Shown: positions 1-8,011 of the stretch, in pieces
Layout: the number at the start of each line of letters is the position of its first letter
Numbering within the stretch: position 1 is the first letter of the stretch
Assembly: GCF_001006785.1 (NCBI RefSeq)
Contig: NZ_CDHO01000003.1
Location: 620,001 to 684,000 of the forward strand
Direction: 5' to 3'
Origin: Hyphomicrobium_B sp001006785
GTDB lineage: Bacteria > Pseudomonadota > Alphaproteobacteria > Rhizobiales > Hyphomicrobiaceae
DNA length: 64,000 nt
Program-made: the position numbers and the translations under genes
The notes under the pieces: generated by a model
The model's database searches: none
What the model saw: the letters and a program-made list of their open reading frames with translations, nothing else
What the model was told of the DNA's origin: nothing

Positions 1-360
1 GATCCATCCGTCATACAGTGCTGACGACGTTGCATTTGACGCCGAACTCGAATTCGCGCCCGTTTCGACCGCGCCGGAACGACCCGTGGCGCACGGCGAC
101 TCGGCTTCGACGGTGAACGACATCCCCATACCCAGATACGTCACGCAACCGTCGGAGAACGTGAGCTTCGCCGAGCTTCCCGCTCTGCTGACGAGCGTAT
201 CTCCAACGACAACCTCGCGCGAACCGCGAACGGATTGGTAAGCTCCGTCGCGACTGAGCAGCACTTCACCGCTTTGAACGTCAAGGTTTGCTGCATGCAC
301 CGTCGGCACGTTGGCGACCAGCAACAATCCGCCAGCGGCCAAAAAATTTCTGCGAATCAT
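1..360 (-). CDS. Secreted FecR-like domain protein, 3' end outside window
   Basis: The minus-strand frame is open for 120 codons from an ATG at 358-360 to the window edge, so only the N-terminal part is visible. A GGGGTGG stretch lies just upstream as a ribosome binding site. The product begins with Arg residues, a hydrophobic stretch (residues 7-16) and a VHAA cleavage-like site, so export is likely. The mature part, with segments such as SGEVLLSRDGAYQSV and GDTLVSRAGSSAKLTFSDG, resembles the FecR fold: a short beta-rich repeat with the GD.L....GS..L.F.DG pattern. Such proteins often sit in the periplasm or cell surface near polysaccharide or signalling genes. It is divergent from the exopolysaccharide operon, sharing the AT-rich 361-690 region. 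The remainder of the protein and its partner are not visible. Confidence 0.6.
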   Translation of the reverse strand, partial: MIRRNFLAAGGLLLVANVPTVHAANLDVQSGEVLLSRDGAYQSVRGSREVVVGDTLVSRAGSSAKLTFSDGCVTYLGMGMSFTVEAESPCATGRSGAVETGANSSSASNATSSALYDGWI

Positions 361-690
361 TCGATGCCACCCCACAAAAAGCCAACGCATCATAATAGCA
401 CATAAGATTCATTTAAACATAATCCATTGTCCTCATCGCTTCAGGGTAAAAAAGATACACACGCAAATTTTCGTACTCCAGACAACATCTATTTGGGCAA
501 GAAGAAAAATGCAAAAATCATAATAATATGTTGTTTTAAAAGAATATTTCTAAATACAGAATTGCAGTTCTGGCTACGTCCATTGAAGCATCTCAACCGC
601 GAGGGTCGTCTTGACATGACACAAAAGCAAAATAGTACGTTAAGACTAGTCTGAATTTTAGTGGTGGCAGTTCGCGATGAGTTCCACACC
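361..690. other. AT-rich divergent intergenic region
   Basis: This 330-bp spacer separates the minus-strand FecR-like gene from the exopolysaccharide operon. It is markedly richer in A+T than its flanks and carries no convincing gene; the short open frames crossing it show no family features. It should contain promoters for both directions. One plausible sigma70-type site reading rightward is listed separately at 611-638. A sequence AATTTTAGTG at 654-663 partly resembles the 12-bp motif described at 6615 and 22784 but is too short to count as a copy. Confidence 0.5.
611..638 (+). promoter_or_regulatory. Possible promoter of the exopolysaccharide operon
   Basis: A perfect TTGACA lies at 611-616, and TAGTAC at 633-638 follows after a 16-bp spacer. 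It sits 50-80 bp before the first gene of the cpsB-wza-wzc-like operon. The -10 match is poor, so this is only a candidate. Confidence 0.35.
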
Positions 691-1461
691 ATGATCGATC
701 TGCACTGCCACATATTGCCGGGCCTGGACGACGGCCCGCGCGATCTCGAAACGTCGCTTGAAATGGCGCGGATGGCCGTCGCCGACGGCATCACAACCAT
801 CGCCTGCACATCGCACATCCTTCCCGGCCTCTACCCCAATACCGCCGCGAAGCTGCTCGCCGCAACCGACCATCTGCGCTGCGCTCTGCATCAGTCGGAC
901 ATAACCCTCGATCTCGTCTGCGGCGCTGATGCTCACATGGATGTGCAGTTCGCTCAAAAACTTTCACGCCGCGAAATTCCGACCATCGCCAACAGCCGCT
1001 ACGTTCTTGTCGAACCGCCATACCATGTCGCGCCGATCCGCATGGAGCAGTTCTTTTTCGAGATCCTTCTCGCAGGATATGTGCCGATCCTGACGCATCC
1101 GGAACGTCTACGATGGGTCTCGGAGCGGTACTCGATATTCGAGCGGCTCGCCCGCCGCGGCGTCTGGATGCAAATCACGGCAGGCTCGCTGACGGGCCGC
1201 TTCGGCCGCGAGCCACGTTATTGGGCTGAGCGCATGATCGACGAGGGACGCGTGCACGTCATCGCAACCGACGCGCATGACACGCGCCACCGTCCGCCGG
1301 ATCTGTCGAGAGGCTTCGAAACGGCCGCTCGGCGCGCCGGCGAGTGCGAAGCAACACACATGGTTTTGACACGTCCGCGGGGTGTATTAGAGAATGAACC
1401 GCCATCCAATCTGCCGTTGCCAGTCGGTCTTCAGAACACGGCGTTGCAAGATATGGCCTGA
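691..1461 (+). CDS. CpsB/CapC/YwqE-like PHP-type tyrosine-protein phosphatase
   Basis: This is a PHP-superfamily metallo-phosphatase of the CpsB/YwqE type, which removes phosphate from the tyrosine tail of BY-kinases that control capsule or exopolysaccharide polymerisation. The start at ATG 691 gives the canonical N-terminus MIDLHCHILPGLDDGP with the metal-binding HCH at residues 5-7. Further PHP ligands are visible in the ILTHPER and TDAHDTRHRPP motifs. A GTG at 661 in frame would add ten residues and cannot be excluded. The 256-residue length suits the family. The gene opens the operon, directly before the export lipoprotein and the BY-kinase at 2310 that is its likely substrate. Its 3' end overlaps the next gene by 68 bp. 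Confidence 0.85.
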   Translation: MIDLHCHILPGLDDGPRDLETSLEMARMAVADGITTIACTSHILPGLYPNTAAKLLAATDHLRCALHQSDITLDLVCGADAHMDVQFAQKLSRREIPTIANSRYVLVEPPYHVAPIRMEQFFFEILLAGYVPILTHPERLRWVSERYSIFERLARRGVWMQITAGSLTGRFGREPRYWAERMIDEGRVHVIATDAHDTRHRPPDLSRGFETAARRAGECEATHMVLTRPRGVLENEPPSNLPLPVGLQNTALQDMA

Positions 1462-2272
1462 GCAATCTGCGATCATTCAACGCCGCAAATTCCGCTGCCT
1501 TTTCGCTATCGCGACGCTCGCCGTCGGGACCTTGCTGAGCGCTTGCGGCACGACGCTCTCCGAAACAGTTGAAGTCGATCCGTCCCAAGTAACGGTTGCT
1601 AAAACGGCGCCAACGGAAACTCCTGCGCCGATGCACTCCGTTGCAACCAGCAGCATAGCGTTGCCGCAACAAGCTTCACTCGAAGCAGTTCGCCTAACCT
1701 CAGCCGCCGATCCAACAAGCTCAGCCTACAAGATAGGCCCGTTGGATCTCCTCGACGTCACTGTGTTTCGAGTGCCTGAGCTCTCCAAGACCGTGCAGGT
1801 GGCCGCCACCGGTACGATCAATCTGCCGCTCGTCGGCGAAGTCCCGGCCGCAGGACACACGGCGCGCGACGTGGAACGCGATCTCACAAAACGCTTCGGC
1901 GGAAAATTCCTGCAGTCTCCGCAGGTGAACGTCACGATAAAGGAATACAACAGTCAACGCGTGACGATCGACGGCGCGGTGAGAAAGCCCGGCGTTTACC
2001 CGATCCGGGGCGAGACCACGCTTCTGCAATTGATCGCGACGGCCGAGGGGCTGACGGATACCGCGCAGACGGAAATCGCGGTGTTTCGTAAAGCAGACGG
2101 AAAAAGTCAGGCCGCGAAATTCGACCTGGATCAGATCAGATCCGGAAACGCCAAAGATCCCGCGATCCTAGAAGGCGATCTTATCGTCGTCTCCGACTCC
2201 TCTCTCAAGACGGCGTACCAAGGCTTGCTCAAGGCTTTGCCGATCACGAGCATGTTCATCACCCTTCTATAA
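1394..2272 (+). CDS. Wza-like polysaccharide export lipoprotein
   Basis: The product is an outer-membrane polysaccharide exporter of the Wza/GumB type. A hydrophobic segment ends in the lipobox LLSACG, with the lipidated Cys at about residue 51. A Poly_export domain follows (about residues 110-185, opening YKIGPLDLLDVTVFRVPEL). An SLBB-type domain (about 193-240) contains the VTIDGAVRKPGVYP motif. The only normal start in frame is ATG 1394. It overlaps the phosphatase gene by 68 bp and puts an unusually long basic stretch before the signal peptide, so a non-standard start further down is possible. At 292 residues it is shorter than E. coli Wza, like GumB-type members. It should form the channel for polymer made by the downstream glycosyltransferases, paired with the Wzc-like protein at 2310. 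Confidence 0.88.
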   Translation: MNRHPICRCQSVFRTRRCKIWPEQSAIIQRRKFRCLFAIATLAVGTLLSACGTTLSETVEVDPSQVTVAKTAPTETPAPMHSVATSSIALPQQASLEAVRLTSAADPTSSAYKIGPLDLLDVTVFRVPELSKTVQVAATGTINLPLVGEVPAAGHTARDVERDLTKRFGGKFLQSPQVNVTIKEYNSQRVTIDGAVRKPGVYPIRGETTLLQLIATAEGLTDTAQTEIAVFRKADGKSQAAKFDLDQIRSGNAKDPAILEGDLIVVSDSSLKTAYQGLLKALPITSMFITLL

Positions 2273-2309
2273 GCCAGTCATCCAGATCTGGGACGGACGA
2301 GAAAAACGC

Positions 2310-4640
2310 ATGGCGTCTTCCGGCGATGCAAATCAGAACTCCAAAGACGCCAAATCGCGGCAGCTCGAACCCACATCTGGCGTTCCTGGCGACGTCGCAG
2401 AAAGCTATCGGCTTTTGCAACCCGTGGGGCGCGATTTCGAGCCCGACGGCCCCGACATCGCGACCAGGATCCGCAACTACCTGCACATCATCAACAAGCG
2501 AAAATGGCTCATTCTCGCGATAGCCGCATGCGTGCTGGCAATCGGCACGACCAGAACGCTGATGATGGCGCCGCTGTATACCTCGACGATCCGCCTGCAG
2601 ATCGATCGCAACGTCGCAAAAATCGTAGACGGTGGAACCGTCACGCCGGTCGAAGGAACCGATAACGAATTTCTCAAGACTCAATACGAATTGCTTCAAA
2701 GCCGGAGCTTGGCGGAGCGCGTCGCATCGGCCGCAGGACTCACAGACGACGCAAATTTCTTTCGTCCGCACGAATTTTCGTTCGTGGCAGCGGTGCGAAG
2801 TTTCTTAAAGGCAGACGCTGCCAAGGCCCAACAAAGCCGCAGCACACGGATTGATGCCGCCGCTGCAATCGTCCAGGGCAACGTCTCCATACGGCCCGTC
2901 GCCGGATCAAGGCTCGTCGATGTTGCTTATTCCGATCCCGACCCCGCTCGTAGCCAGAAAATCGCGTCCGCCTATGCCGACGCGTTCATCGCTTCAAATC
3001 TCGACAAGCGTTTTGAAGCCAACGCCTATGCCAAGACGTTTCTCGAAGACCAGATCAAACAGCTGAAATTGAAACTCGAGCAGTCCGAAAAAACCATGCT
3101 CGATTTCGCCGAGAAAGAGCAGATCGTCGCGACGAACCAGAACGCCTCCATCACCGAAGCCGATCTCGGACACGCCAACGTCGCCTTGGGAAATATCACG
3201 TCAGAGCGCATTCGAAACGAACAACTCTGGCGCCAGGTCGATGCCTCCAACGCGATCAGCTTACCCCAATTTTTGAGCAACGCGGTGATCGACGGCCTGC
3301 GCGCCAAGCGCAACGATTTCGTGACCAGCTATCAGGAAAAGCTCGAAACGTTCAAACCCGGTTATCCGGAAATGATTCAGATCAGGAATAAAATTTCGGA
3401 GATCGACAAGCAGCTTGCCGCCGAAGTCAAAACCATCCGGGCCTCTCTGAAAGGTGCTTATGAATCGTCCGTCAGTCAGGAGCGGGAGCTCAAGGCACGC
3501 GTCGAGCAACTGCGCGCCGATGTTCTCGATGTTCAAAAGCGCTCAATCAAATACAACATCCTGAAACGCGAGGTCGACACCAACCGCGGCCTCTATAATG
3601 ATCTGCTGCAGCGCTTCAAGGAAGTCGACGTTGCGGGCGGCATCGGAAGCAACAACGTCTTCATTGTCGATAAGGCCAACCTTCCGGGCGCTCCGTCGTC
3701 GCCGAAACTCATGCGCGCGATGCTCATCTATCTCTTGATCGGATCTCTCGGCGGGTTCGGCGTCGCCTATCTCCTCGAAGAGTTCGATGATGTCATCGAC
3801 TCGATCGAAGAAGCCGAGCGCATCGGCGGACTGCCGACTCTTGGCGTCATTCCGTTCACCAGCATCGCAGGCGGCGCCGAAACCGCGCTCGACGACGCGC
3901 GTTCGCCCTTGTCCGAAGCCTATCGGTCGCTTTGCACGTCGCTTCAATTCTCGACGGCGCGCGGCATGCCGAAATCTCTGCTGATCACCAGCGCCGATCC
4001 CGCCGAAGGAAAATCGATAACGTCCCTCGCCATTGCGCAGCATTTTTCGCGCCTTGGCCTCAAGGTTCTTCTTGTCGATGCCGACATGCGAAGCCCTTCA
4101 CTTCACAAAGCATTACGAGCCGATAATTCCATTGGATTGAGTTCATGCTTGGCCGGCGTCAGCCAGCCGCCCGATGCAATTCAAACGACGGACATAGAAA
4201 ATCTGGCTTTCCTCCCATCCGGGCCGTTGCCGCCGAATGCGGCAGACCTTTTAAGCAGCCCGCACCTGATGTCTTTGCTTTCGCTGAGCCTGCAAGCATT
4301 TGATCTTGTCGTCATCGACGGCCCGCCGGTTCTCGGCATCGCCGACGCCCCCCTGCTTTCCAACGCGGCGGAAGCGACGGTCTTCGTGATCGGCGCCGGC
4401 GTTGCCAGAACAGGGTCCGTCCGCGGCGCACTCAAACGGCTCGATGTCGCAAAAAGTCCGCTCATCGGCAGCGTCGTAACGCGGTTCGATGTCAAACGAG
4501 CGGGCTACGGATACGGGAGATACGGCTACGGGTATGGCTACGGATTTTCCTACGGCGAGCACGCATTCTCATATGGCAAATCCGTTCCGCGTTTTGAAAC
4601 ACCGCCTCCGATGGTGCCGTCTCGCGAGCATCCGTCATGA
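2310..4640 (+). CDS. Wzc/GumC-like polysaccharide co-polymerase with tyrosine autokinase domain
   Basis: This inner-membrane protein joins a Wzz-type chain-length domain to a cytoplasmic BY-kinase. A first membrane helix lies near residues 68-85. A long periplasmic coiled-coil region follows, and a second helix near 467-489. The kinase part shows Walker A (SADPAEGKSIT, about 560-570), Walker A' (LLVDADMRSP, about 588-597) and Walker B (LVVIDGPPV, about 666-674). The C-terminus has a striking Gly-Tyr alternating cluster (about 731-755), the expected autophosphorylation tail. It should set polymer length and gate export with the Wza-like lipoprotein, and be dephosphorylated by the CpsB-like enzyme two genes upstream. 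The next gene overlaps its stop by 4 bp (ATGA). Confidence 0.92.
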   Translation: MASSGDANQNSKDAKSRQLEPTSGVPGDVAESYRLLQPVGRDFEPDGPDIATRIRNYLHIINKRKWLILAIAACVLAIGTTRTLMMAPLYTSTIRLQIDRNVAKIVDGGTVTPVEGTDNEFLKTQYELLQSRSLAERVASAAGLTDDANFFRPHEFSFVAAVRSFLKADAAKAQQSRSTRIDAAAAIVQGNVSIRPVAGSRLVDVAYSDPDPARSQKIASAYADAFIASNLDKRFEANAYAKTFLEDQIKQLKLKLEQSEKTMLDFAEKEQIVATNQNASITEADLGHANVALGNITSERIRNEQLWRQVDASNAISLPQFLSNAVIDGLRAKRNDFVTSYQEKLETFKPGYPEMIQIRNKISEIDKQLAAEVKTIRASLKGAYESSVSQERELKARVEQLRADVLDVQKRSIKYNILKREVDTNRGLYNDLLQRFKEVDVAGGIGSNNVFIVDKANLPGAPSSPKLMRAMLIYLLIGSLGGFGVAYLLEEFDDVIDSIEEAERIGGLPTLGVIPFTSIAGGAETALDDARSPLSEAYRSLCTSLQFSTARGMPKSLLITSADPAEGKSITSLAIAQHFSRLGLKVLLVDADMRSPSLHKALRADNSIGLSSCLAGVSQPPDAIQTTDIENLAFLPSGPLPPNAADLLSSPHLMSLLSLSLQAFDLVVIDGPPVLGIADAPLLSNAAEATVFVIGAGVARTGSVRGALKRLDVAKSPLIGSVVTRFDVKRAGYGYGRYGYGYGYGFSYGEHAFSYGKSVPRFETPPPMVPSREHPS

Positions 4641-5221
4641 GCGATGCGGATGCCCTGAAAATCGCAATCGATCTTTTCTATCTGCCGTCGCAGGTTCGTG
4701 CGACACGCACACGTCCTCTCCCGGAAGGCACGAAGTTCTTATTGCTGATCGCAGCCGGTGATGCCGATGCGATGCTCACAGCACAGGATCTGAGCAGCCG
4801 TCCTTCGGCTGCGATTCATGAAGCCGCGACTTTTTTTATCGAGCAAATCCTGCTCGAGCACAGCGCCGACGAATATCGCACGCTCGGCCTCGACCGCACC
4901 GCTTCGATCGCCGAATTGCGGGCCCACATGGCGCTGCTGATGAAATGGCTGCATCCCGACATCAACAGCGATGAGCGCCGATCGGCGATGGCGCGCCAAG
5001 TTATACGCGCCTGGAAGCAGATCAACTCTCCCGGCAGCGCAACGCGCCGATCACCGAGCATCGGAATCGAAACAGCGGCTTCCCAGAATCGCATCGCCTA
5101 TTTTGCAACTCCCAAGCGAGGCATGCCCTATCGCGTACCACCCGACGGGTGGCGCATGCGCAAACCCAGATGGATACGGAAGCTCGTCATCGCATTGGCG
5201 CGAAAAAGCGCCATTTCATGA
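4637..5221 (+). CDS. J-domain protein embedded in the exopolysaccharide operon
   Basis: The 194-residue product has a DnaJ-like segment at about residues 78-128: YRTLGLDRTASIAELRAHM, then the invariant HPD tripeptide at 106-108, then a third helix ending IRAWKQI. The HPD loop is what J-proteins use to stimulate Hsp70 ATPase, so this one could recruit DnaK. The N-terminal 75 residues match nothing I recognise. The C-terminus is rich in Arg/Lys (RMRKPRWIRKL) without an obvious membrane span. There are no Gly/Phe or zinc-finger regions, so this is a type III J-protein. It is translationally coupled to the kinase gene before it and the gene after it (both ATGA overlaps), so its role is probably tied to assembly of the export apparatus. 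That role is inference. Confidence 0.75.
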   Translation: MSDADALKIAIDLFYLPSQVRATRTRPLPEGTKFLLLIAAGDADAMLTAQDLSSRPSAAIHEAATFFIEQILLEHSADEYRTLGLDRTASIAELRAHMALLMKWLHPDINSDERRSAMARQVIRAWKQINSPGSATRRSPSIGIETAASQNRIAYFATPKRGMPYRVPPDGWRMRKPRWIRKLVIALARKSAIS

Positions 5222-6507
5222 CGCGAATGGACCATCATCCAAAACATACGCCGTTGCGAATGCGCGCACGAGTGCAACGCCAAGCCTTCAAGTTCGCCGC
5301 CGCTGCAGCGTGCTTGGCGTTAGCACTGCTCATTCTTTCGAAATCGATGCTCGTCTCTCTGTTGTCTGCAAACCCGGAGCTTGCGGCTGCATTCGCGAAG
5401 TCATCATCCGCTGTTCGGTTTGCGTTGGCCAACCAAACGATCGCCAAAGCTCAGCAGAAAAATCTCGACCAGCTTTTGAAACAGCAAGCCACGGACTGGA
5501 CAAGCTCGGCTTTGCGAGACGAGCCGTTCAACGCTCAGGGCCTGGAAATGATGGGCTTGCTCGCCGCAAGCGATGCCGATTTTACAACGGCGGAACGCTT
5601 CATGTCCGCGGCTTCCCGCCAATCGTTACGGCTGCAATCGGCAGCGTACTGGAACTTGAAAAGCAGATTGGCAGCGCAAGACTACACAGCAGCTGCGGGC
5701 TATGCCGACGCATTGCTGCGCGCCAAACCACAATCCATACCCTTCTTGATTTCAACGCTCGTCGCGTTCACCACAAGTCAATCCGGGCACGACGCGTTGG
5801 AAAAGTTGCTAGCCGAAAATCCTCCGTGGCGATGGGCGTTCTTTTGGTATCTCAAAGGCCACATCGAAAATCCGTACGTGCCACTGCGGCTTCTTCTGGC
5901 GCTGAAAGCAACCTCGCATCCACCGACATCACGAGAAGTCGGCGCTTATCTACGCATTCTGCTGGACAACAAGCTTTATCCATTGGCCCACTATAGCTGG
6001 CTGCAATTTCTGAGCGCCGATGAACTTACCCGCACCGGCTTACTCAACAATGGGTCTTTCGAATCCCCACCATCCGGATTGCCGTATGACTGGACGATAA
6101 ATTCAGGCAACGGCGCCACGATCGAAATCACGCCTAGAGACGATCGCCCTGGCGAACATTCTCTCGCAATCGAGCTCGGTCCCGGCCGCGCCAAGTTCCA
6201 GCCGCCGTCTCAACTGTTGGCGCTGTCGCCAGGCCGATACACGCTGACAGGCATGCTGAAAGGAAGCGTCCGAGGCCACAGCGGCTTGATTTGGAAAATC
6301 GGATGCCTGCCGAATGCAAAAGCTCTGGCCAAGACCGAGCCATTGTTGGGCGAGCGACGCCAGTGGACCCGCTTCGCCGTTGCGTTCGAGGTACCCAAGG
6401 AATGCACGGCGCAAACTCTTGAGCTTGCGCTGGATGCTCACTCAGCCTCCGAAGCCATGATCTCCGGCTTTGCGAATTTCGATGAACTCAAAATCGCGCG
6501 GGATTAG
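5218..6507 (+). CDS. Membrane-anchored TPR-like protein with C-terminal jelly-roll domain
   Basis: The start at ATG 5218 overlaps the preceding stop (ATGA); an upstream in-frame ATG at 5149 would lie deep inside that gene. The 429-residue product has a basic N-terminus and one membrane helix (about residues 24-40). An Ala-rich helical region follows (about 65-270), with repeat-like units such as AQGLEMMGLLAASDADFTTAE that look TPR-like. The C-terminal 150 residues begin NGSFESPPSGLPYDW, the usual entry into a galactose-binding-like jelly roll. The topology suggests a periplasmic protein held in the inner membrane that may contact polysaccharide. I know no named family. It closes the five-gene export module; a 224-bp non-coding leader follows. 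Confidence 0.65.
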   Translation: MTRMDHHPKHTPLRMRARVQRQAFKFAAAAACLALALLILSKSMLVSLLSANPELAAAFAKSSSAVRFALANQTIAKAQQKNLDQLLKQQATDWTSSALRDEPFNAQGLEMMGLLAASDADFTTAERFMSAASRQSLRLQSAAYWNLKSRLAAQDYTAAAGYADALLRAKPQSIPFLISTLVAFTTSQSGHDALEKLLAENPPWRWAFFWYLKGHIENPYVPLRLLLALKATSHPPTSREVGAYLRILLDNKLYPLAHYSWLQFLSADELTRTGLLNNGSFESPPSGLPYDWTINSGNGATIEITPRDDRPGEHSLAIELGPGRAKFQPPSQLLALSPGRYTLTGMLKGSVRGHSGLIWKIGCLPNAKALAKTEPLLGERRQWTRFAVAFEVPKECTAQTLELALDAHSASEAMISGFANFDELKIARD

Positions 6508-6731
6508 TCCCCCACTGCTCACGCTGCAGCGGCCGCAACGAAGCGACTTATCAACAACAGAGCTGCACAAATTATCCCGCAAACGAAACATCTCGTTGCT
6601 CCACGAGCGAATTAAGTGTTAGTCCTTTTTAATCATTGGCGCCATTTTCTCCCGCGAGGTGAGTTTCACCAAGCGTGCGGTAGCTTTGCGCATTCCTAAT
6701 CCATCAGTCGCATCAGCGAGTTTCATCTCTT
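6508..6731 (+). promoter_or_regulatory. Leader region before the flippase/glycosyltransferase operon
   Basis: This 224-bp non-coding stretch is the only sizeable gap inside the exopolysaccharide region. It splits the export module from the assembly module. It contains the AGTGTTAGTCCT element (6615-6626) shared with the NusG-like gene's leader, directly followed by a T-run (6626-6630). A clear promoter could not be picked out by eye, though the position strongly suggests one. Confidence 0.45.
6615..6626 (+). promoter_or_regulatory. 12-bp element shared with the NusG-like gene leader
   Basis: AGTGTTAGTCCT occurs here about 106 bp before the flippase start. It occurs again exactly, in the transcribed orientation, before the NusG-like gene (22784-22795 on the minus strand). 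An exact 12-mer match between two leaders of functionally linked transcripts is unlikely by chance. A role as an ops-like recruitment site for the NusG paralogue is inference. Confidence 0.45.
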
Positions 6732-8006
6732 TTGAAGTCCATTCCAGCATGGTCAGGGTCCGTTGCGACGAACGTTGTCAATCTCGCATTCGGAGTAGCG
6801 ACCGGCATTCTCGCGGCGCGTCTTCTTGGTCCGCAGGCGCGCGGAGAGCTCGCCGAGATTCAATTCTGGGCAGGCGCAATCGCCGGCCTGGGTATCTGCT
6901 CTTTGCCGAGCGCCCTCAGCTATTACATCGCGCGCGGTCAAGGCAGTGTATCGATGGCAGGGAGCGCGCTGACGTCTGCCGTTGCCCTGTCCGCACTCTC
7001 GCTGATCGGCGGATTGGTTCTTGTCGCTTTCGCAGTCGGACCCGAACAGCGCAACCTGCAAATTCTCTACTTGCTGGCCTTCCTGCCTGCAAACTTCATC
7101 GCACTAACGCTCGTCGCGATCGATCACGGACGCCAGGATTTCGCGCGCTACAATCTATTCCGCTTGCTGCCACAAGCGACGTATCTCGCCGGAATGCTCG
7201 TGCTGTGGCAGCAATCAGCGTTGAGCGTTCCTACGTTGCTTGTCGCTTCGTGGCTCGGAACCGCATTGGTGTGTGCCGGCAGATGGAGTCTGATCAGACC
7301 TGGCGCAATCAACCTTCCGCGGTTGAGCGAAATGGCTGCACTGCTGAAAACGGGCATTGAATTTCACGCGACTGCCTTCGCGGGCATTCTTTTTCAGAAC
7401 GCCGATCGTGCCATCTGCATAACCTATTTCTCGCACGCCGATCTCGGACGTTATGCCGTTGCACTGGCGCTGTCGGGGGCCGGACTTGGCGTTGTCTCGA
7501 GCGCAACGTCGATCGTGATCTTCCCAAAACTCGCTGCGGCACAAAGCTTCGCCGCACGCCGACACCTCATTCGCAATGCTCTCGGTGCGTCCTGCATCGT
7601 AGCGCTGCTCATCAATACAAGCATCGCGCTGGCTATCCCGTTGCTCCTGCCGTTTCTATTCGGGCAGGACTACGCAGAAGCTGTTCCTGCAGCGATCCTG
7701 CTTTGTATTGCGCAAATTCCCATGTGCTTCGTGCAAACGGCGACAGTCGCGCTCCGCGCGCTCGATGACTGGCGCGCCGGACCTTACGCTCAAATGACTG
7801 CGCTAGCAGTTTTTGTACCCTCCGCCGCCACGCTCATTCCGAACTTGGGGCTCGCCGGAATCGCGGCGTCACTGATGCTTAGCCAGATCGCGGCATCGGC
7901 CCTGTTGCTGCGACGCTTGCAGATCTGCATCGGCCTAGGTGTCGTCCAATGCCTGACGCCGGAGTTCCGCTGGATCGTCGATCGACTTCGCTGGAAAAGT
8001 GCTTAG
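6732..8006 (+). CDS. Wzx-like polysaccharide flippase (MATE/MVF-type)
   Basis: The 424-residue polytopic membrane protein has about 12 hydrophobic segments. It begins with the pattern typical of O-antigen/exopolysaccharide flippases: an N-terminal helix, then ILAARLLGPQARGELAEI. These proteins move undecaprenyl-linked repeat units across the inner membrane. No ATG lies near the conserved N-terminus; TTG at 6732 is the first usable start in this frame, and no strong ribosome binding site precedes it, so the start is provisional. The gene opens the assembly operon. The next gene follows after 5 bp. Confidence 0.82.
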   Translation: MKSIPAWSGSVATNVVNLAFGVATGILAARLLGPQARGELAEIQFWAGAIAGLGICSLPSALSYYIARGQGSVSMAGSALTSAVALSALSLIGGLVLVAFAVGPEQRNLQILYLLAFLPANFIALTLVAIDHGRQDFARYNLFRLLPQATYLAGMLVLWQQSALSVPTLLVASWLGTALVCAGRWSLIRPGAINLPRLSEMAALLKTGIEFHATAFAGILFQNADRAICITYFSHADLGRYAVALALSGAGLGVVSSATSIVIFPKLAAAQSFAARRHLIRNALGASCIVALLINTSIALAIPLLLPFLFGQDYAEAVPAAILLCIAQIPMCFVQTATVALRALDDWRAGPYAQMTALAVFVPSAATLIPNLGLAGIAASLMLSQIAASALLLRRLQICIGLGVVQCLTPEFRWIVDRLRWKSA

Positions 8007-8011
8007 GCTAG

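Noticed and set aside
6659..7360. 233-codon open frame overlapping the flippase gene
   Set aside because: It is Arg-rich and in a shadow frame; the flippase frame has clear membrane helices and the conserved N-terminal motif.
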